DNA of 45,186 nucleotides. It comes from Flavobacteriaceae bacterium. GTDB taxonomy: Bacteria; Bacteroidota; Bacteroidia; Flavobacteriales; Flavobacteriaceae. Position numbers and translations under genes: made by a program. The first letter of the stretch is position 1. Each line of letters opens with the position of its first letter. The notes beneath the pieces were generated by a model. The model saw nothing but the letters and a program-made list of their open reading frames with translations, was not told the DNA's origin and did not search any database. Of this stretch, positions 6,477 through 15,193 are shown in pieces. The stretch lies in the NCBI GenBank assembly GCA_947448525.1, contig CANFNV010000014.1:1-45186 (forward strand). The letters are read 5' to 3'.

Positions 6477-8591
6477 ATGAATTTAGAACATAAATACCGC
6501 TATATTGATCGAGAAAAAAGTTGGTTGAACTTTAACGCAAGAGTGTTACAAGAAGCAGCCGACGAAACAGTCCCGCTTTTAGATAGATTTCGCTTTTTAG
6601 GAATTTTTTCTAATAATTTAGATGAGTTCTTCAGAGTTCGTTTTGCTGCAATTCGCAGGTTAAGTCTTACGGGAGTCACTGGTGAAAAAGTCCTTGGAGG
6701 TATCACGGCTCAGCAATTGGTAAAAGACATTACCGATATTGTAATTAAACAACAAACCGAAAGTTTGCGGATTCTTGAAATCATTGAAAAACAACTCGAA
6801 AAAGAAAACATCATTATTGTGGATGAAAATAGTCTTTGTGAAGAACATCAGAACTTTGTCCACGATTTATTCATCCAAAAAGTAAGTCCCGAATTAGTTA
6901 CAATTATATTAAATGACTTGGCCGAATTTCCTTTGCTTAAAGATACTGTGGGTTATTTGGCTATTAAATTGGTAATGAAAAACGATGAAAAACCCAAAGT
7001 TCTCGGACTGGTAAAACCCAAAAAGGAAATTCGATATGCCATTATCGAAATCCCAAAAAACATTAATAGAATTGTTGTACTTCCAGAAATTGATGAAAAA
7101 AAATACATCATGTTGCTCGACGACGTCATTAGATATAATTTAGAGAGTATTTTCAACATTTTTGATTATGAAAGCATTTCAGCAAAGATGATAAAAATTA
7201 CGCGTGACGCACAGTTGGATATTGATAGCGACATGAGCAAGAGTATGTTACAGAAAATTGCAACTTCTGTTAAAGAACGACGAGTTGGTGAACCCGTTCG
7301 ATTTGTTTATGATAGTACAATGGACAAAGACGCGTTAAATTTCTTTCTTACCCGAATGAAGATTGATGCTTCTGATAGTATAATTCCGGGTGGCCGTTAC
7401 CACAATCGCAGGGATTATATGAATTTTCCTAATTTAGGACGATTTGATTTGTTGTATCAACAAAAACTTCCGTTGCCCATTTTAGGTCTTTCTTTAGAAG
7501 GTAGCATTCTCAACAAAATTGCCCAACGCGATTATTTAATTTCGGCGCCCTACCAATCGTTTTCATATTTAATTAAGTTCCTTCGAGAAGCTGCTTTAGA
7601 TCCGAAAGTGGCCACGATAAAAATTACGTTATACCGATTAGCCAAAAATTCTCAAATTATTAGTTCGTTAATCAATGCGGCAAAAAATGGAAAGCGTGTC
7701 ATAGTTCAAATTGAACTTCAAGCAAGATTTGATGAAGCAAGTAATATTTCTTATGCCGAACAAATGCAACAAGAAGGAATTGAATTGATATTTGGGCTGA
7801 AAGGATTGAAAGTGCACAGTAAAATTTGTGTAATTGATCGACTGGAAGATGGAAAAGTGAAACGATACGGTTTTATTTCAACTGGAAATTTCAATGAGTC
7901 TACGGCAAAAGTGTATACCGATGTAACTTTGTTAACCAGTCATCAGCAAATTTTAAAAGACATCACCAAGATATTTGAGTTTTTTGATATCAATTACCGA
8001 TTGCACCGATACAAACACTTAATTGTATCGCCACATTATTCGCGTTCTAAATTTAATAAACTTATTGATAGAGAAATTCACAATGCACAAGCCGGAAGAC
8101 CAGCATATATTAATCTAAAAATGAACAGTCTTTCTGATTTTGAAATGATTGATAAACTCTATGATGCCAGTAATGCTGGAGTGAAAATTAAACTGCAAAT
8201 AAGAGGAATATGTTCGCTAATTCCAGGTGTAAAAGGAATGAGTGAAAATATAGAAGCCATCAGTATAGTTGACAATTTCTTGGAGCATTCTCGAATATTT
8301 ATTTTTTGTAACGACAACAATCCAGATGTTTTTATTTCATCAGCAGATTTTATGACAAGAAATCTTGATGGAAGGGTAGAGGTTACTTGTCCAATTTATC
8401 AAGAAGATATAAAAAAACAACTTATTGATAATTTTGAGTTGGGGTGGAAAGGAAATGTAAAAGCCCGTTTCCATTCTGAAAAATTAGATAATAAATACAG
8501 AATTCGCAAAGAAAACGAACCCGTTTTTAGAGCCCAACTGGAAACTTACAATTATTATAAACAACAAGAAGATGATTTAGCAAATAACTAA
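6477..8591 (+). CDS. ppk1: Polyphosphate kinase 1
   Basis: PPK1 reversibly transfers the terminal phosphate of ATP to polyphosphate. The protein from ATG 6477 has 704 residues, the usual length. It opens with YIDREKSWLNFNARVLQEA, the hallmark of the PPK N domain, followed by FRFLGIFSNNLDEFFRVR. Catalytic histidines are visible at residue 447 (KVHSKI, the autophosphorylated one by alignment in memory with E. coli His435) and 604 (FLEHSRIFIF). The GRYHNRRDYMNFP segment is also typical. The frame stays open for 55 codons upstream, overlapping sixA, but those residues are unlike PPK1 and the ATG one base after the sixA stop is clearly right. The next gene is ppx, 36 nt downstream, so synthesis and breakdown enzymes are co-transcribed. 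Confidence 0.97.
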   Translation: MNLEHKYRYIDREKSWLNFNARVLQEAADETVPLLDRFRFLGIFSNNLDEFFRVRFAAIRRLSLTGVTGEKVLGGITAQQLVKDITDIVIKQQTESLRILEIIEKQLEKENIIIVDENSLCEEHQNFVHDLFIQKVSPELVTIILNDLAEFPLLKDTVGYLAIKLVMKNDEKPKVLGLVKPKKEIRYAIIEIPKNINRIVVLPEIDEKKYIMLLDDVIRYNLESIFNIFDYESISAKMIKITRDAQLDIDSDMSKSMLQKIATSVKERRVGEPVRFVYDSTMDKDALNFFLTRMKIDASDSIIPGGRYHNRRDYMNFPNLGRFDLLYQQKLPLPILGLSLEGSILNKIAQRDYLISAPYQSFSYLIKFLREAALDPKVATIKITLYRLAKNSQIISSLINAAKNGKRVIVQIELQARFDEASNISYAEQMQQEGIELIFGLKGLKVHSKICVIDRLEDGKVKRYGFISTGNFNESTAKVYTDVTLLTSHQQILKDITKIFEFFDINYRLHRYKHLIVSPHYSRSKFNKLIDREIHNAQAGRPAYINLKMNSLSDFEMIDKLYDASNAGVKIKLQIRGICSLIPGVKGMSENIEAISIVDNFLEHSRIFIFCNDNNPDVFISSADFMTRNLDGRVEVTCPIYQEDIKKQLIDNFELGWKGNVKARFHSEKLDNKYRIRKENEPVFRAQLETYNYYKQQEDDLANN

Positions 8592-8627
8592 TAATTTTTA
8601 AATACAAAATCTACAACCCAACTATAA

Positions 8628-9518
8628 ATGATTTCAATAAAAAAATATGCAGCAATTGATGTGGGTTCTAATGCCATGAGATTGCTAATAACAAATATAG
8701 TAGAACAAGAAGATAAAGAAACACAATTTAATAAATCATCTTTAATTCGTGTTCCAATTCGTTTGGGTCAAGACGCTTTTACAGTTGGAGAAATCACTCA
8801 AGAAAATATTGATAGAATGGTAGATGCAATGAAAGCATTTAAGCTTTTAATGAAAGTTTACAAAGTAGAAAAGTATAAAGCATGCGCCACATCTGCAATG
8901 CGCGAGGCCTATAATGGAAAAGAAGTGGTTAAAATCATCAAACAAAAATCGGATATAGATGTTGATATTATTGACGGAAAAGTGGAAGCTGCTATAATTG
9001 CTTCTTCCGATTTGCATAGTTTCTTGAGAACCGACAAAACTTTTCTTTATGTTGATGTTGGTGGAGGAAGTACGGAGTTTTCATTATTTTCAAATCAAAA
9101 AATGATTGCTTCCAAATCTTTTAAAAACGGAACGGTTCGGTTGTTGAATAACATGGTTAATGAGGTTGTTTGGCAAGAAATTGAAAAATGGATTAAAACC
9201 AATTGCGAGTCCTTTGATACAATTACACTAATTGGTTCGGGTGGAAACATCAATAAAATTCATAAATTATCAGAAAAACATCAAGATAAACCCTTGTCTT
9301 ATGTTTACTTATCGTCTCAATATCAGTATTTTAATTCGCTAACTTATGAGCAACGGATTGCCGAATTGGGTTTGAATACAGATCGTGCCGATGTTATCGT
9401 TCCTGCTCTAAGAATTTATTTGAATGCTATGAAATGGAGTGGTGCAAGACAAATTTATGTGCCTAAAATCGGACTTTCAGACGGAATTGTAAAAGCATTA
9501 TATTATGGTAAAATTTAA
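8628..9518 (+). CDS. ppx: Ppx/GppA family exopolyphosphatase
   Basis: This is an actin-like ATPase-fold phosphatase of 296 residues. It begins YAAIDVGSNAMRLLI (phosphate-1 motif) and continues with ATSAMREAYNG, then the second motif FLYVDVGGGSTEFSLF, and IGSGGNINKIH. The family removes orthophosphate from polyphosphate ends (Ppx) or from pppGpp (GppA). The position immediately after ppk1 favours polyphosphate as substrate. It is of the short, two-domain type without the C-terminal HD domain of E. coli Ppx. It lies 36 nt after ppk1 and 10 nt before the S33 hydrolase, in one transcription unit. It should be cytoplasmic. Confidence 0.93.
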   Translation: MISIKKYAAIDVGSNAMRLLITNIVEQEDKETQFNKSSLIRVPIRLGQDAFTVGEITQENIDRMVDAMKAFKLLMKVYKVEKYKACATSAMREAYNGKEVVKIIKQKSDIDVDIIDGKVEAAIIASSDLHSFLRTDKTFLYVDVGGGSTEFSLFSNQKMIASKSFKNGTVRLLNNMVNEVVWQEIEKWIKTNCESFDTITLIGSGGNINKIHKLSEKHQDKPLSYVYLSSQYQYFNSLTYEQRIAELGLNTDRADVIVPALRIYLNAMKWSGARQIYVPKIGLSDGIVKALYYGKI

Positions 9519-9528
9519 TTTTTAAAAT

Positions 9529-10539
9529 ATGAAAAACTTCAAATTTATTCTCGGATTAGCCCTTTTTGCTCTTTTAATTTCTTGCAAAAATGACGAAAAA
9601 ACGACTACTTATTTTAATTCTGATGAGAGTGGAATTAAGATGGGTGGTGTCAAAATGATTACTATTCAAACTCCAAAAGGTAAATTCAAAGTATGGACAA
9701 AACGCTTTGGAAACAATCCTAAAATTAAATTATTATTACTAAATGGTGGACCAGGAATGTCCCATGAATATTTTGAGTGCATGGAAAGTTTCTTGCCTAA
9801 AGAAGGAATTGAGTTTATTTATTATGACCAATTAGGAACCGGATTTTCTGACAATCCAAAAGATACAACGATGTGGGATTTACCGCGATATGTTGAAGAA
9901 GTAGAGCAGGTTAGGGTAGCGTTAAACCTGAATAAAGATAATTTTTATTTGTTGGGTCACTCTTGGGGCGGAATTCTCGGTATGCAATATGCGTTAAAAT
10001 ACCAACAAAACATGAAAGGATTGATTGTCTCCAATATGATGGCAAGTTGCCCAAAATATGGCGAATATTCTAAAATTTTAGAAAATAAGATGGATCCAGA
10101 AGTGCTCAAAACCATTAAAGAATTGGAGTCAAAAAAAGACTTTTCAAATCCTAAATACATGGAATTGTTAAGGAATAATTTTTATAACGAACACATTTTA
10201 AGATTGCCGGTAAAAGATTGGCCAGAACCTGTAAACAGAGCATTTAGTAGATTGAATTCTTCGTTGTACATCACAATGCAAGGACCAAGCGAACTCGGAT
10301 TATCAGGAAAATTAACCCATTGGGATGTTTCTAAAGAATTGAAAGATATCACTATTCCAACACTAGTGATAGGAGCAAAGCACGACACTATGAATCCGGA
10401 ATACATGAAATGGATGGCAACCCAATTTAAAAATGGAACTTATCTGTATTGCGTAAACGGAAGTCACATGAGTTTTTACGACGACCAAAAAACATATATG
10501 AACGGATTAATTGATTTCTTGAAAAAAGGAATGAATTAA
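9529..10539 (+). CDS. Lipoprotein alpha/beta hydrolase, proline iminopeptidase-like (S33)
   Basis: The protein has a lipoprotein signal with lipobox LISC (Cys19), so it should be membrane-anchored outside the cytoplasm. The mature part is an alpha/beta hydrolase of the proline iminopeptidase group. The oxyanion motif is LLNGGPGMSHEYF, the nucleophile Ser145 lies in GHSWGG, Asp286 in GAKHDTM and His313 in NGSHMSF. The segment YYDQLGTGFSDNP is typical of family S33. It probably removes N-terminal proline or similar residues from imported peptides. It follows ppx by 10 nt and is the last gene before a convergent ligase gene, so it may simply be the tail of the polyphosphate operon without a metabolic link. 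The exact substrate is uncertain. Confidence 0.88.
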   Translation: MKNFKFILGLALFALLISCKNDEKTTTYFNSDESGIKMGGVKMITIQTPKGKFKVWTKRFGNNPKIKLLLLNGGPGMSHEYFECMESFLPKEGIEFIYYDQLGTGFSDNPKDTTMWDLPRYVEEVEQVRVALNLNKDNFYLLGHSWGGILGMQYALKYQQNMKGLIVSNMMASCPKYGEYSKILENKMDPEVLKTIKELESKKDFSNPKYMELLRNNFYNEHILRLPVKDWPEPVNRAFSRLNSSLYITMQGPSELGLSGKLTHWDVSKELKDITIPTLVIGAKHDTMNPEYMKWMATQFKNGTYLYCVNGSHMSFYDDQKTYMNGLIDFLKKGMN

Positions 10540-10546
10540 AAAAAGC

Positions 10547-10580
10547 CAAATTCAAAAGTCAAAAGTCAATTTCAAAAGTG
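10547..10580. repeat. Quasi-tandem AAAAGTC repeat between convergent genes
   Basis: The sequence repeats TTCAAAAGTC, AAAAGTC and TTCAAAAGTG in about 35 nt, directly after the hydrolase stop. It belongs to the class of short iterated 'words' seen at several gene edges in this window. Confidence 0.45.
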
Positions 10581-10625
10581 AAAGCTATATGGCATAAGTT
10601 AAAACAGAAAACTAACAAAACACAA

Positions 10626-12401
10626 TTATGAGTTATAAATTTTTTCGTACAACTCATTGTATTTCTCTCTTACAATTTTGCGTTTCAATTTTAGCGTAGG
10701 CGTGAGTTCGCCGCCATTAATACTCCAAACAGTTGGAGTCAACTCAAATTTTTTGATTTTTTCCCAATTGCCAAATTTTTCATTGTAAAAATCAACTTCT
10801 TCTTGTATTTTATGAAGCACTTTTTTGTTACAAATTAGTTCTTCATTGGAATTTCCGCAATCAAATCCTTCTTGTGCTGCCCAACCTTTAATGTAATCAA
10901 AATTAGGTTGGATAAAAGCCGCAGGCATTTTTTCGCCATCGCCTATAACCATCATTTGTTCAATAAATAAGGATTGTTTCATGGTGTTTTCAATAACTTG
11001 TGGTGCAATGTATTTTCCACCCGAAGTTTTGAACATTTCTTTTTTTCGGTCGGTAATTTTTAAAAATCCTTCCGAATCAATTTCACCAATATCTCCTGTG
11101 TGAAAATAGCCGTCATAAATTGTTTCATTTGTTAGTTTTTCATCTTTATAATATCCCATCATTACGTTGGGACCTTTGCAGAGAATTTCACCATCAGCAG
11201 CAATTACGACTTCCACATTCTGAATTGGTTTTCCCACTGTTCCAACTTTAAAAAGTCGGTTTCGAGAGTCATTTACAGTTATTACTGGAGATGTTTCTGT
11301 AAGTCCATAACCTTCCATTACAGGCATTCCTGCTGCTGCAAATATTCTTGTTAGCCTTTGTTGCAAAGCCGCACTACCAGAAACCATTACGGTTAAATTT
11401 CCGCCCAAACCTTCTTGCCATTTGCTAAAGATTAATTTTCGTGCAATTTTTAATTGAAATTCATACCAGAATCCATTGGCGCCATAAGGTTCATATTTTA
11501 ATCCTAAGTCAACTGCCCAAAAGAAAAGGTTTTTCTTAATCCCGGTAAGTGCAGACCCCTTTTCAATAATCTTATCATAAACTTTTTCCAATAATCGAGG
11601 CACAACAGAGAAAACAGTTGGTTTAACTTCTTTAATATTATCCGAAAGTTTGTCAATACTTTCAGCAAAATAAATCGAAACGGAATAATATTGATAAATG
11701 TATAGAATTACGCGTTCAAAAATGTGACATATTGGCAAAAAACTCAATGCTCGACTCGTACTTTCTTTAAATGGAATTCTAGGCGCACTATCCAAAACAT
11801 TGGAAACAATATTATGATGTGAAAGCATGACACCTTTAGGTTTTCCAGTAGTTCCAGAGGTATATATTATGGTAGCTAATTCATTGGGATTGACATTGTT
11901 TTTACAAGCTTCAACATCCTCTTGATTGGCTTTGTCTTCTCCCAAAATTAAAAGTTCTTTCCAGTTTTTATTTCCCTCAATTTCATTAAACGAATACACT
12001 TCTTTTAGCAGCGGGAGATTGTTTTTAATGAGATGCACTTTCCGCAAAACATCTGCGTCAGAAACAAAACAAAAGCTAGCTTCACTATGATTTAAAATGT
12101 ATTCATAATCTTCTTCCGATATGGTTGGATAAATTGGAACAGTTTGTGCTCCAATTTGTAACACGCCAATATCAATAATATTCCATTCTGTTCTATTACT
12201 TGTAGATATTATTGCAATTTTATCATTTTTTTTAACACCAAGCCGCAATAAAGCTCTTGAAATAGCATTGGATTTATCAATATATTCTTGTGTTGATGTC
12301 TTAACCCATTCTCCATTATATTTAGTAACGAGGCAATCTGGAATATTGTTTTTTTCTAATTGATGGTACGGAAAATCGAAGAGACGCGTGATGTTACTCA
12401 T
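10626..12401 (-). CDS. Long-chain fatty-acid-CoA ligase (AMP-dependent synthetase)
   Basis: This is an ANL-superfamily enzyme of 591 residues that activates a fatty acid with ATP to an acyl-adenylate and then an acyl-CoA. Motifs in order are the P-loop-like YTSGTTGKPKGVMLSHHN, FSVVPRLLEKVYDK typical of long-chain ligases, the VMEGYGLTETSPVI core motif, GYFHTGDIGEIDSEGFLKI, and the hinge ITDRKKEMFKTSGGKYI. No signal peptide is present; it should be a peripheral inner-membrane protein. It is transcribed alone, convergent with the polyphosphate operon and divergent from the LTA-synthase-like gene. It may act with the thiolase encoded at 39-40 kb in fatty acid breakdown, but that is inference. 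Chain-length preference cannot be read from the sequence. Confidence 0.93.
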   Translation of the reverse strand: MSNITRLFDFPYHQLEKNNIPDCLVTKYNGEWVKTSTQEYIDKSNAISRALLRLGVKKNDKIAIISTSNRTEWNIIDIGVLQIGAQTVPIYPTISEEDYEYILNHSEASFCFVSDADVLRKVHLIKNNLPLLKEVYSFNEIEGNKNWKELLILGEDKANQEDVEACKNNVNPNELATIIYTSGTTGKPKGVMLSHHNIVSNVLDSAPRIPFKESTSRALSFLPICHIFERVILYIYQYYSVSIYFAESIDKLSDNIKEVKPTVFSVVPRLLEKVYDKIIEKGSALTGIKKNLFFWAVDLGLKYEPYGANGFWYEFQLKIARKLIFSKWQEGLGGNLTVMVSGSAALQQRLTRIFAAAGMPVMEGYGLTETSPVITVNDSRNRLFKVGTVGKPIQNVEVVIAADGEILCKGPNVMMGYYKDEKLTNETIYDGYFHTGDIGEIDSEGFLKITDRKKEMFKTSGGKYIAPQVIENTMKQSLFIEQMMVIGDGEKMPAAFIQPNFDYIKGWAAQEGFDCGNSNEELICNKKVLHKIQEEVDFYNEKFGNWEKIKKFELTPTVWSINGGELTPTLKLKRKIVREKYNELYEKIYNS

Positions 12402-12483
12402 TATAAAAAGTACTAATTTGATGCAAATTAATTAATAAATTATATATTAACAATATATTTTCAATTATAGTTTTTGTATTTAG

Positions 12484-12491
12484 TAATTTTG
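12484..12491 (+). promoter_or_regulatory. -7 promoter element for the sulfatase-phosphatase pair
   Basis: TAATTTTG matches TAnnTTTG and lies 21 nt upstream of the ATG at 12513, which also supports that start over the upstream TTG at 12474, since the element would then be inside the gene. Confidence 0.55.
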
Positions 12492-12512
12492 TCAAAAATT
12501 TATCAAATTCAC

Positions 12513-14432
12513 ATGAGACAATTTCATCGGTTCAACGAATATAAAGTGTTGTTTTACAGAATAGGATTGGCGTATCTTTTTTATATGATTGCCCGAATTT
12601 TGTTTTTTGTTTACAATAAAAATTTAATAAAAATTGATTCGGCTTCCGAATTTATTTCCCTTGCCTATCACGGTATAGTATTTGACACAACCTCAATTAT
12701 TTATATCAATTCATTATTCATTTTATTATCACTTTTGCCACTTGTTGTCAATACTAAAAAGGGATTTCAAAGTTTTTTGTTTTATCTCTATTTCAGTACT
12801 AATTTAATAGCTTACACGGCAAATTTTATTGATTTTATTTATTACAAATACACATTCAATAGAAGCACGATTGCTTCATTGGATACATTAGAAAACGAAA
12901 CTAATAAAACACGCTTGTTTTTGAATTTTGCTGTCGAATATTGGCACGTTTTTCTGCTCTTTTTCTTGTGTGCTTTTATTTGGATTTATTTGTACAAAAA
13001 AGTGCGAGTAGATTATCACAAACATCAAATAAATATCAGATTTTTTCTGCTTTCAACGCTGATTTTTTTACTATTAACCACATTGTCCATTGGCGGAATT
13101 CGTGGCGATTTTAAAAAAAGTACGCGCCCAATCAATTTACTAGACGCCAGCCGATATGTAACCGATGCTTCTCAAGCCGATTTTGTATTAAACACTCCTT
13201 TTGCTATAATACGAACATATGGTGCTAATTCGTTTTATAAACTCAATTTGGTAGATAATACTACTATTGACTCCTTATTAGTACCTGTAAAACAGTATAA
13301 AAACAATCCAAAAACTAAACCCAATATCGTAATTTTTATTTTAGAAAGTTATGGTCGAGAATATATCAGTTCTTTCAATAAGAATAGTAAAGATAAAGGA
13401 TACAGAGGATATTCCCCTTTTGTGGATTCGTTGGCACAACACAGTTTGATTTTTACAAATGGTTATGCAAATGGTTATAAATCCATACACGGAATGTCAT
13501 CGGTATTGGCTGGAATCCCTTCATTTAAAGATGCTTTTACATCATCACCTTATCCAAAACAAAAAATTCAATCGTTGGTGTCAATTTTAAAGAGTGAAGG
13601 TTATGATACTTCTTTTTTTCATGGCGCACCAAACGGATCTATGGGGTTTTTAGGTTTCGGAAATATTTTAGGATTCAATCATTATTATGGTAAATCAGAA
13701 TATAACAATGATAATGATTTTGATGGGTCTTGGGGAATTTGGGATGAACCATTCTTTCAGTATTTTAATAAAACACTTTCTAAAAAGAAATCGCCGTTTA
13801 TGGCTACGTTATTTTCGGTTTCTTCTCACGAACCTTACGTGATTCCACAAAAATATGAAGGCAAATTTCCAAAGGGTGATATCCCAATTCATCAATGTAT
13901 TGGCTATACCGATTTTTCTTTAAGAAAGTTTTTTAATGCTGCCAAGAAAGAAGCTTGGTACAATAATACCATTTTTGTTTTAGTAGCCGATCATGATAAT
14001 TTGATTCATTATGATGAATATTATAAGGATCAAAATTTCCATACGGTGCCAATTGTATTCTTTACTCCAAATGAAAAATACAAAGGAGTTAACAACGATT
14101 GGGCGCAACAAATAGATATTTATCCAACTCTTATGGATATGATTGGTTATGAGAAACCCTTTAGAAGTTGGGGACGAAGTTTGATTAGTAAGGATAAAGT
14201 TTCGCCCTTTGTAATGCGCTACTCTTCTGATAAATATCAAATGATGAGTGGTAATTATATTTGTACTTTTGACGGCGAAAAAGCAGTTGGATTTTATCAA
14301 AAAGACGATAAAGAGTTAAAAAATAATTTGATAAACCAACGCACTGCCGAAATGAATTTATTAGAAAAACGTTGTAAAGCATTCCTTCAAGATTATATGG
14401 AACGCATTATGGATAAAAAATTAGATAAATAA
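12513..14432 (+). CDS. LTA synthase family membrane sulfatase/phosphotransferase
   Basis: From ATG 12513 the product has 639 residues. The first 200 or so contain about five hydrophobic segments (for example LAYLFYMIARILFFVY and FFLLSTLIFLLLTTLSIGG). The rest is an extracytoplasmic alkaline-phosphatase-like domain. It has the metal-binding start PNIVIFILESYGRE (Glu at 278), a nucleophile region KSIHGMSSVLAGIPS in which Ser takes the usual Thr place, SSHEPYVIPQKY, and the metal motif FVLVADHDN. In Firmicutes LtaS polymerises glycerol phosphate; in Gram-negative relatives the family includes phosphoethanolamine and phosphoglycerol transferases acting on lipids or glycans. A Bacteroidota cell has no teichoic acid, so a phosphoglycerol or phosphoethanolamine transferase role is my inference. 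The phosphatase gene follows after 1 nt. Confidence 0.88.
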   Translation: MRQFHRFNEYKVLFYRIGLAYLFYMIARILFFVYNKNLIKIDSASEFISLAYHGIVFDTTSIIYINSLFILLSLLPLVVNTKKGFQSFLFYLYFSTNLIAYTANFIDFIYYKYTFNRSTIASLDTLENETNKTRLFLNFAVEYWHVFLLFFLCAFIWIYLYKKVRVDYHKHQINIRFFLLSTLIFLLLTTLSIGGIRGDFKKSTRPINLLDASRYVTDASQADFVLNTPFAIIRTYGANSFYKLNLVDNTTIDSLLVPVKQYKNNPKTKPNIVIFILESYGREYISSFNKNSKDKGYRGYSPFVDSLAQHSLIFTNGYANGYKSIHGMSSVLAGIPSFKDAFTSSPYPKQKIQSLVSILKSEGYDTSFFHGAPNGSMGFLGFGNILGFNHYYGKSEYNNDNDFDGSWGIWDEPFFQYFNKTLSKKKSPFMATLFSVSSHEPYVIPQKYEGKFPKGDIPIHQCIGYTDFSLRKFFNAAKKEAWYNNTIFVLVADHDNLIHYDEYYKDQNFHTVPIVFFTPNEKYKGVNNDWAQQIDIYPTLMDMIGYEKPFRSWGRSLISKDKVSPFVMRYSSDKYQMMSGNYICTFDGEKAVGFYQKDDKELKNNLINQRTAEMNLLEKRCKAFLQDYMERIMDKKLDK

Positions 14433-14433
14433 A

Positions 14434-15018
14434 ATGAGTTTCAAAAAGAAAATAATAGGAGTTGCGCTAGTTTTAGTTTTGCTTGTAACTGTAAAATATG
14501 TTTACGACCGACACCTTAATCATAATTTTAGGACTATTACGGAAGGTAAAGTATATAAAAGTGGAGTTATTCCTCCAGATGAAATTGCAGATTATGTAAA
14601 AAAGTACCACATCAAATCTATTGTCGATTTACGTTTTCCTGGAACGGGTGATGATGTCAATAATCCTGAAATTCCGGCCGAGTTGTCAGCTGAAAAAAAT
14701 GCTGTTGAAAAACTAACCGGAGTAAACTATTTTAATGACGGGTCTGATCAAGTGCCAAATCAAAAAAACTTAGATTTATTTTTTAAGATAATGGACAATA
14801 AAGATAATTATCCCGTTTTAATTCATTGTTATCACGGAATAGGTCGCGCCCAATTATATTCTGCTATCTATCGAATTGAATATGAAGGTTGGAGTAATGA
14901 TGATGCGCGACATCAAGCCGCATTTCCTTTTATGTTCAGCTCTTTTGACGATGGAAAACCCAAAGGAGAATATCTAAAATCTTACAAATGCAGAAAGCAA
15001 TTAAACAGAAAATATTAA
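14434..15018 (+). CDS. Membrane-anchored dual-specificity/tyrosine-phosphatase-like protein
   Basis: This is a 194-residue protein with a hydrophobic N-terminal segment (IIGVALVLVLLVTVKYVY) that should anchor it, leaving the catalytic domain in the periplasm. The domain has the CX5R signature with Cys132 and Arg138 in IHCYHGIGRA. An upstream KSIVDLRFPG strand and Asp-containing loop (DGSDQVP) could supply the general acid. It belongs to the DSP/PTP-like group that also contains enzymes acting on phospholipids such as phosphatidylglycerol phosphate. The ATG is 1 nt after the stop of the LTA-synthase-like gene, so the two are almost certainly co-translated. This suggests it dephosphorylates a lipid or glycan product or by-product of that enzyme. 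A terminator follows at 15028. Confidence 0.82.
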   Translation: MSFKKKIIGVALVLVLLVTVKYVYDRHLNHNFRTITEGKVYKSGVIPPDEIADYVKKYHIKSIVDLRFPGTGDDVNNPEIPAELSAEKNAVEKLTGVNYFNDGSDQVPNQKNLDLFFKIMDNKDNYPVLIHCYHGIGRAQLYSAIYRIEYEGWSNDDARHQAAFPFMFSSFDDGKPKGEYLKSYKCRKQLNRKY

Positions 15019-15027
15019 AATATACAG

Positions 15028-15053
15028 CCGTTTCAGTAATGAAACGGTTTTTA
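15028..15053 (+). terminator. Intrinsic terminator after the phosphatase gene
   Basis: CCGTTTC (15028-15034) pairs with GAAACGG (15041-15047) around a 6-nt loop, followed by TTTTTAT. It lies 10 nt after the stop codon. Confidence 0.85.
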
Positions 15054-15193
15054 TATAAAATAACACATAAATTAATTCATCATTCTTCTATATTATCTTT
15101 TAAGATAATATTTACTAAAACTCATTGGTACAAATAAATAAAAAAACTTATAAGTAGTTCTAAATATATTGTTTAGGACTTTTTAAAATATAT

